From Rhodamnia argentea (Eukaryota; Streptophyta; Magnoliopsida; Myrtales; Myrtaceae): a stretch of 64,000 nucleotides of DNA. Where the stretch lies: positions 21,830,934-21,894,933 of the forward strand of contig NC_063151.1 in assembly GCF_020921035.1 (NCBI RefSeq), in the 5' to 3' direction. Shown here piece by piece: positions 59,386 to 64,000 of the stretch. Within the stretch, counting starts at the first letter, position 1. Every line of letters begins with the position of its first letter. The translations under genes were made by a program, and so were the position numbers. The notes below the pieces were generated by a model. The model was given only the letters and a program-made list of their open reading frames with translations. It was not told the origin of the DNA and did not search any database.

Positions 59386-61195
59386 GAGAGAGGATTTGAT
59401 CATCATCACAAACAAGAATTAGGTATCAAAGGTCAGCTTAACCACTACTCAGAGTTAATGGGTCGATTAGGAACTTAATAAGGCATTTCCTCATTCATGT
59501 GCAAATTAACTTACATAAAATAAAAACTTACCTAAAATAATTTACCAGATGTCATTGAATTTTTTTCAGTATACACTAAGACAGAATTCAACAGCCGAAC
59601 AAGCAGTTGATGGTGCAAGCAATTGGGCCACTCATTTCAATTAAAGATTTAGGATTTCAATTGAAATTTCACAATCCAATGGTCCTGAACTGAAAAATCT
59701 CTATAACATTAGAGATACATGGTAAAGTTACAGCTACCACAAAATTTAAGGGGGAAAAATTAGGAAGACATGTAGTATGAAAGACGATGTCAATACTGTA
59801 AGCTGCAAGAATTTCACAATTAGCAGTTACCAATACGGGTGAAAAAGAAGAGTCAATCGTAACAAACATACTTCGCTCCAATAGAATCCATCGTGCAAAT
59901 GAAGGGCTTGTCTCCATCTCCCAGTCCAGCAATTACAGGTTGGCAAAAGTATGGGCCAAATCTGAATAGCAGACAAAAGGAAATATATTTTAGCTAAGAA
60001 CAATCGACCAGCCTGCACAACTTGAGAAATAAATAATAGATGCCAATATTTGGGGCTTTTCTAGCCTTTTCCAATCATGCCTAGAAAGAACAAGAGGAAC
60101 TTGTAGTGAAATGAGGACGAAGGTTGAAGAACATATTGAAGAAACCTCATCCTACAGATTTAAATTTTAAAACCCAGTGGATTCGGAATCACAAAAGGCT
60201 ATACAAGATCATCAATCTCTATAATATGAAGGAAGAATTCTGCAAAAGCATCAATACTCTGCGATGACCTAACACGTATAACTTAAAGACCACAACAGCA
60301 TTTCACATCTCAATGTTCATATCAAAATTTTTTCTGATGGGGTGAAGGTCTGGTTGATTTGTGGCTGGACCAGTCCAAGACAAGCTAAAATGAGTCTAAA
60401 ATCACAGGGACTATCCTCTATTGCTTGTCCGCTTGTTATAAGTGGAATGTGAACACAAAGCACACAATTTTAGACATTTTCCTACACAATTTACATTTTC
60501 TTATGCCTTATGTAACCAAGTAAAGGAACATCTTTAAGAAGCCAAGTTCTTATCCCACGAATTGGTTCCTAGCGAATGTTCTACGCTAACAAGCAATGCA
60601 CAGAGTTAAACGACTCCCCACGAGTCACTTTTCCGAACCAAAATGGGGAAAAAAAACAAAACCTTGCGAAGTAACAGTTGAAGCTAACCTTTTCTCGTAG
60701 AGAAGGGCTGAAACAAGGCTAGCAAATGTCTCGGGCTTCATGTCCCTCTCTTCCCGAAGCTGATAAAGTTTGTGCCTAAACACAAGCCTCTGGTACCTTC
60801 AAATTACACGCCACCAAGACTCAATCGTTCAATAAACCCGCCAAAAAAAATCACATTCAGTTGCAACTAGACCAAAACTGAGCTTAAGAAATCAACAACT
60901 ATTACAGAGTCTGAGCATCGGTGGCGAGTCCAGAGAGACCGAGGAAGAGCTTGTCGTGGACCTTGTAGATCCTCTGGAAATCGGTGGCGATCGTCTGGAG
61001 CTGCACGCCGAGCCTGCGGTCGCTGGCTATCGCAAAGCAATTCTTTCCCACCATGGCGATTAGGGCACTTCCGTTGTACTCGAAGATCTGCACGGGGTCA
61101 GGCACAGTTCCAATGAATCAATCGACGACGGCAAAATTCAACGTCACGATTCCGGGGAAAGCTGGCACGATAGACACTCGCGTACTTACCGACAT
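57397..61195 (-). CDS. PBC1: 20S proteasome subunit beta-3 (PBC)
   Basis: This is a structural beta-ring subunit of the 20S proteasome core, which degrades proteins in cytosol and nucleus. Seven exons join in frame: 61195-61190, 61087-60906, 60796-60689, 59961-59872, 58532-58448, 58209-58115 and 57445-57397, giving 204 residues, the same length as Arabidopsis PBC1. The first exon codes only for Met-Ser (ATG TCG, then GTAAGT), and the second begins IFEYNGSALIAMVGKNCFAI. Further blocks are YQRLVFRHKLYQLREERDMK, GLGDGDKPFICTMDSIGAK, GTASESLYGACESMFKPDM and SSVDRDCLSGWGGHVYVV, ending LKGRMD. Beta-3 lacks the N-terminal catalytic threonine of beta-1, -2 and -5, and none is seen here. A GTG-started frame reading MPDPVQ upstream of exon 2 is intron read-through. 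The gene is divergent from the YqaJ-type gene. Confidence 0.97.
59353..59393. repeat. GA microsatellite in PBC intron 4
   Basis: About twenty GA units, interrupted by one GC, lie in the fourth PBC intron, next to a short AT run. Confidence 0.9.
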
Positions 61196-62118
61196 CGAAG
61201 ATTTTGCGGGTGTACCGATTCGACGAGCGAGGTCGAGCTCCGCAGGATGGTGAAGATCTCAGCAAAGATGGAAGGTCAAGTGAGAGTGTGTGTGCAAGCA
61301 AAGCGAAGGTTAAAGGAAGCACAAAATCACATTGGCTTGGGAGTCACTCCAGGAATTGTTCATGGGCCGGGCTTGTCGTTATTGGGCTTGGTCTGCTTTC
61401 AACCGGTCCAACTGAACCGGATGCTCTCTACTCGGTTCAGTGTTCAAACCGGTACCGGTCGCCATTCCTGCTAAAACCCTCCCGTTTCCACAAATTTCGC
61501 AAAACCTCTTCTAAAACCCCTCTTCGTCTTCCTCGTTCTCTGCAACTCCAGGACTGGACAATGGGTTGAAGCAGGGCGCGCGTTGGGTATCATCGGTTCC
61601 ACCTTCTAACCTGTGTATCCTTATGCGTTGGTCTCGTCACGAGGTTGCTCGGTCAGCCACCGAAACTTAACTCTCTTTTCGCTTGTTCACTTCGTCTGAT
61701 TGAGCAATTGACTGCCGAAAATTCATGGGCTAGCTGATTCTATCTTTTCTTTTGTCTCGGAATCAACAGCTATATAGAACCGATTTTGATGCAAAGTTTT
61801 CAGTGCGTGGTGCTTGATGATGTTCTGTTATATTATGATCGTAACTTGCCCATTTGCTTTGTTCCCGCCGGTTTTATGGCGTCTTCCATGATTTAGGTGA
61901 ATGTTTTTCATTCGTTATTTTTCTTTGCTTCTATGCGTGAAAGTTGAAGCGCCTTTTGGGTCCAGCTAGAGATTTCACTGGGCAGAGATGGTGGTGATTT
62001 TACTGCTTTAGAAAGCTTTTTATAAGAATGGAGTCGAGACTAGTTCAGTTAAGTCTGAATTGAGAGTTATGATTGTGTTGCCTGCACTTGTTTTACACTA
62101 GATGGATATTCATGCTGA
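61196..62118. promoter_or_regulatory. Divergent promoter of PBC and the YqaJ-type gene
   Basis: The stretch lies between two divergent start codons. It has two site II boxes, TGGGCC at 61363-61368 and TGGGCT at 61383-61388. From about 61490 on, the sequence looks like a 5' untranslated region for the plus-strand gene, with a tiny upstream frame ATG GGT TGA at 61560. Further upstream coding exons of the plus gene cannot be excluded. Confidence 0.55.
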
Positions 62119-63300
62119 ATGGCACATCGATGTCGAAATGAGCCTTTTGGTTTGCGGCTTTTCTCAAATTCCTTACTATACTTTTCTTTCGCATCGATTA
62201 GTCTGCCCATTTGTTGTTCTCTATATTTTCCTCATATGTATGTTGTGTATATTGCATCCGTATATCCGCTGATTGTTTTCAGTTCTGGCAGTGAAAAATT
62301 CTGTTCTTGCTTCCTCTATATAGCACGACCTTCATATCTTGTACTTAAAAGTAGCCGCTGTACGGGTTCTGTTAATACTGCTATTAGCTACAGGAGAGAG
62401 TATAACAGCTGGGCATTGTCAGAATCACATAGTGAGAGGCTTTCTAACCACAGTCAAGTCGTAAATCTTCCATCTAGGAGGGAGTTGAGCAATCTGGGTT
62501 ATTCTCTGAAAGTTGCGCGTAGTGAACCGTACTCTATTCTCAAAGCCCCTGCTCTTCAGCACTGGTTCAAAGATTGGCAAGAACAAAGGAAAAATAAGCT
62601 CACAGCAAGCACTTTTAGTTCAGCAATTGGTTTTTGGCGTCAGCGGAGAGTCCAGCTCTGGTTAGAAAAAGTTGGCTTGATTGAGCCATTTTCTGGTAAC
62701 TTGGCTACCTGTTGGAGTAATATAAAGGAAAAGGAGGCGCTTGAATGTTACAAGCTTTTCACTGGAAATAACATCACGTTCCCTGAGTTTCAAGTTTATG
62801 GAAACAATAACTCCGAAGACAGTTGGCTTGCTGCTTCACCAGATGGCGTAGTTGACGAACTTGTTTATGGCTTGCCCTGCAATGGAGTTTTGGAGATCAA
62901 GTGCCCGTACTTCAATGGACATGCGAAAACAGCTTCCCCGTGGTCTCGGATTCATCTAAATTACATTCCTCAAGTGCAAGGTTTAATGGAAATTTTGGAC
63001 AGGGATTGGATGGATTTCTATGTATGGACTCCCAAAGGCAGCAGTCTTTTCAGAATATACCGCGATAAGGAATACTGGGATCTTTTGAAGCTTGCTCTTT
63101 CTGATTTCTGGTGGAAGCATGTGCGGCCAGCAAGGGAGCTGTGTAGTAAATACAAGATAACTGATCCCCTATATCAACTAAGATCGTTTCGACCAGCACC
63201 GAGGCATGAATTATGTAGTCGAATTGTCTGTGAAAGCAAACGTGTTGTGGACTCGTCCAAGCTATTGTTTTATGAAATTGACGGGAAACTCCAAGATTGA
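62119..63300 (+). CDS. YqaJ / lambda-exonuclease-like PD-(D/E)XK nuclease
   Basis: The open frame is 393 residues without interruption. Residues about 150-340 match the YqaJ viral recombinase (alkaline/lambda exonuclease) family: the entry motif RKNKLTASTFSSAIGFW, a helix with KEKEALECYKLFTG, SPDG at 240-243 (metal-binding D242), LEIK at 258-261 (E259 and K261 of the E-x-K pair), and the helix YIPQVQGLMEIL (Q285, Q287). Phage relatives digest one strand of duplex DNA 5' to 3' for recombination. Land plants carry nuclear genes of this type whose role is little known. The N-terminus is Arg/Ser-rich and then hydrophobic, so it could be an organelle targeting peptide, or part of it (about residues 40-54) could be an intron ending in the acceptor TTGTTTTCAG at 62281. 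Catalytic residues look intact. The start is uncertain. Confidence 0.82.
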   Translation: MAHRCRNEPFGLRLFSNSLLYFSFASISLPICCSLYFPHMYVVYIASVYPLIVFSSGSEKFCSCFLYIARPSYLVLKSSRCTGSVNTAISYRREYNSWALSESHSERLSNHSQVVNLPSRRELSNLGYSLKVARSEPYSILKAPALQHWFKDWQEQRKNKLTASTFSSAIGFWRQRRVQLWLEKVGLIEPFSGNLATCWSNIKEKEALECYKLFTGNNITFPEFQVYGNNNSEDSWLAASPDGVVDELVYGLPCNGVLEIKCPYFNGHAKTASPWSRIHLNYIPQVQGLMEILDRDWMDFYVWTPKGSSLFRIYRDKEYWDLLKLALSDFWWKHVRPARELCSKYKITDPLYQLRSFRPAPRHELCSRIVCESKRVVDSSKLLFYEIDGKLQD

Positions 63301-64000
63301 CATCTGGACAGCCATAAAATGAGTTATAGAAACTTTTGGTGTGGCTTAATATGGTTGAACATCATCTCATACATAGTGGAAGATACGATCAGGACTTTAA
63401 GATACAGAAGTATCTGTGATATAGCCTTGTGTTTCTGGACTTTATGATAGTGAACCGATCATTGCAGAATGCAGGGTAAAGCTTCAGACTTTTCATTTCA
63501 CCGGACCTAAAATGCTGGATCCTATCGCACCAAAATGCAGCTTTGAGGTATGCTGACGTAACCTAATTGATAATACGATGAGAGGATGGGCATCATTCTC
63601 ATATACTGTGAAGGATTGTCCTAGAAAGACTGGGACATTTGTTTAACCATCATTGGCCGTGAGGCTCATGTAAGTTCCTCTGTCTCTGTCTGTCTGTCTG
63701 TCAGTCTCTCTCTTCACGCATGTGCATGTGGGGATGCATTTTCTTTGGTCTTTTCTTTTCCAGGGTAAGTTTTTTATTCTCTGTTGTTTTGCTGTGCTTT
63801 GGGTTAAGTCTTGTCATTGTCCTATAATTGGAGGATCACCTGTTAGGAAAAGAATGTCCAAAGATTAGGAATAGTACCTTGTTCAGGTTATCCTAGGTAC
63901 CCTGTGCTTACAGCTCTCTTTTTTTGAAGTTCGTACCTTTTTTTGAATTAACATCCTCGAGAAAAGCAGAACCTGGCTGTAATACTTTTCCGTTCTTCCT
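63301..64000. other. Downstream flank of the nuclease gene
   Basis: It probably holds the 3' untranslated region. A TCTG run lies at 63681-63700. No further gene is seen before the window ends. Confidence 0.4.

Noticed and set aside
61087-61105. MPDPVQ as the N-terminus of PBC
   Set aside because: It would need a GTG start and reads through a good acceptor; the ATG TCG exon at 61195-61190 gives the usual 204 residues.

Overview
The window is nuclear DNA from a flowering plant, almost certainly a eudicot. It is AT-rich, has GT-AG introns, and carries many non-autonomous repeats and GA/CT microsatellites. Every recognisable protein is closest in wording to land-plant families. The species cannot be read from the sequence; the GC-cored palindromic repeats made me think of Myrtales, but that is only a guess.

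Nine host genes can be built exon by exon. From left to right they are: a small coiled-coil protein of unknown function (minus, 7517-5375); a SELENOK/SelK-like ER membrane protein (plus, 7771-9970); protein disulfide isomerase with a KDEL end (minus, 18962-14325); chloroplast ascorbate peroxidase with both soluble and thylakoid 3' exons (minus, 28635-23467); a J-like Hsp40 with a class B client-binding C-terminus (minus, 38941-37397); replication factor C subunit 3 (plus, 41621-47042); an ATAF-type NAC transcription factor (minus, 49478-47724); 20S proteasome subunit beta-3, PBC (minus, 61195-57397); and a YqaJ / lambda-exonuclease-like PD-(D/E)XK nuclease (plus, 62119-63300).

The left edge (1 to about 4850) is the 3' part of a broken Ty3/Gypsy LTR retrotransposon. 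The long spacers (9971-14324, 18963-23466, 28636-37396, 38942-41620, 49479-57396) hold repeats: hAT-like elements beginning TAGGGGTGAGC, fold-back elements, a palindromic family with a GC-rich core, minisatellite-like elements, and a three-copy repeat behind the APX promoter that is itself split by a later insertion.

The genes do not form an operon-like system; they are housekeeping and stress genes. Two pairs are divergent with short shared promoters (coiled-coil/SelK-like, and PBC/YqaJ nuclease), and both promoters carry TGGGCY site II boxes. Several promoters hold boxes that suit their gene: an exact ER-stress element (CCAAT-N9-CCACG) before PDI, an E2F-type site before RFC3, and three G-boxes with a TATA box before the NAC gene. 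The most informative single locus is the APX 3' end, where a two-codon alternative exon (Asp-stop) with its own AATAAA lies inside the last intron of the thylakoid form. I saw no undescribed multi-gene system.
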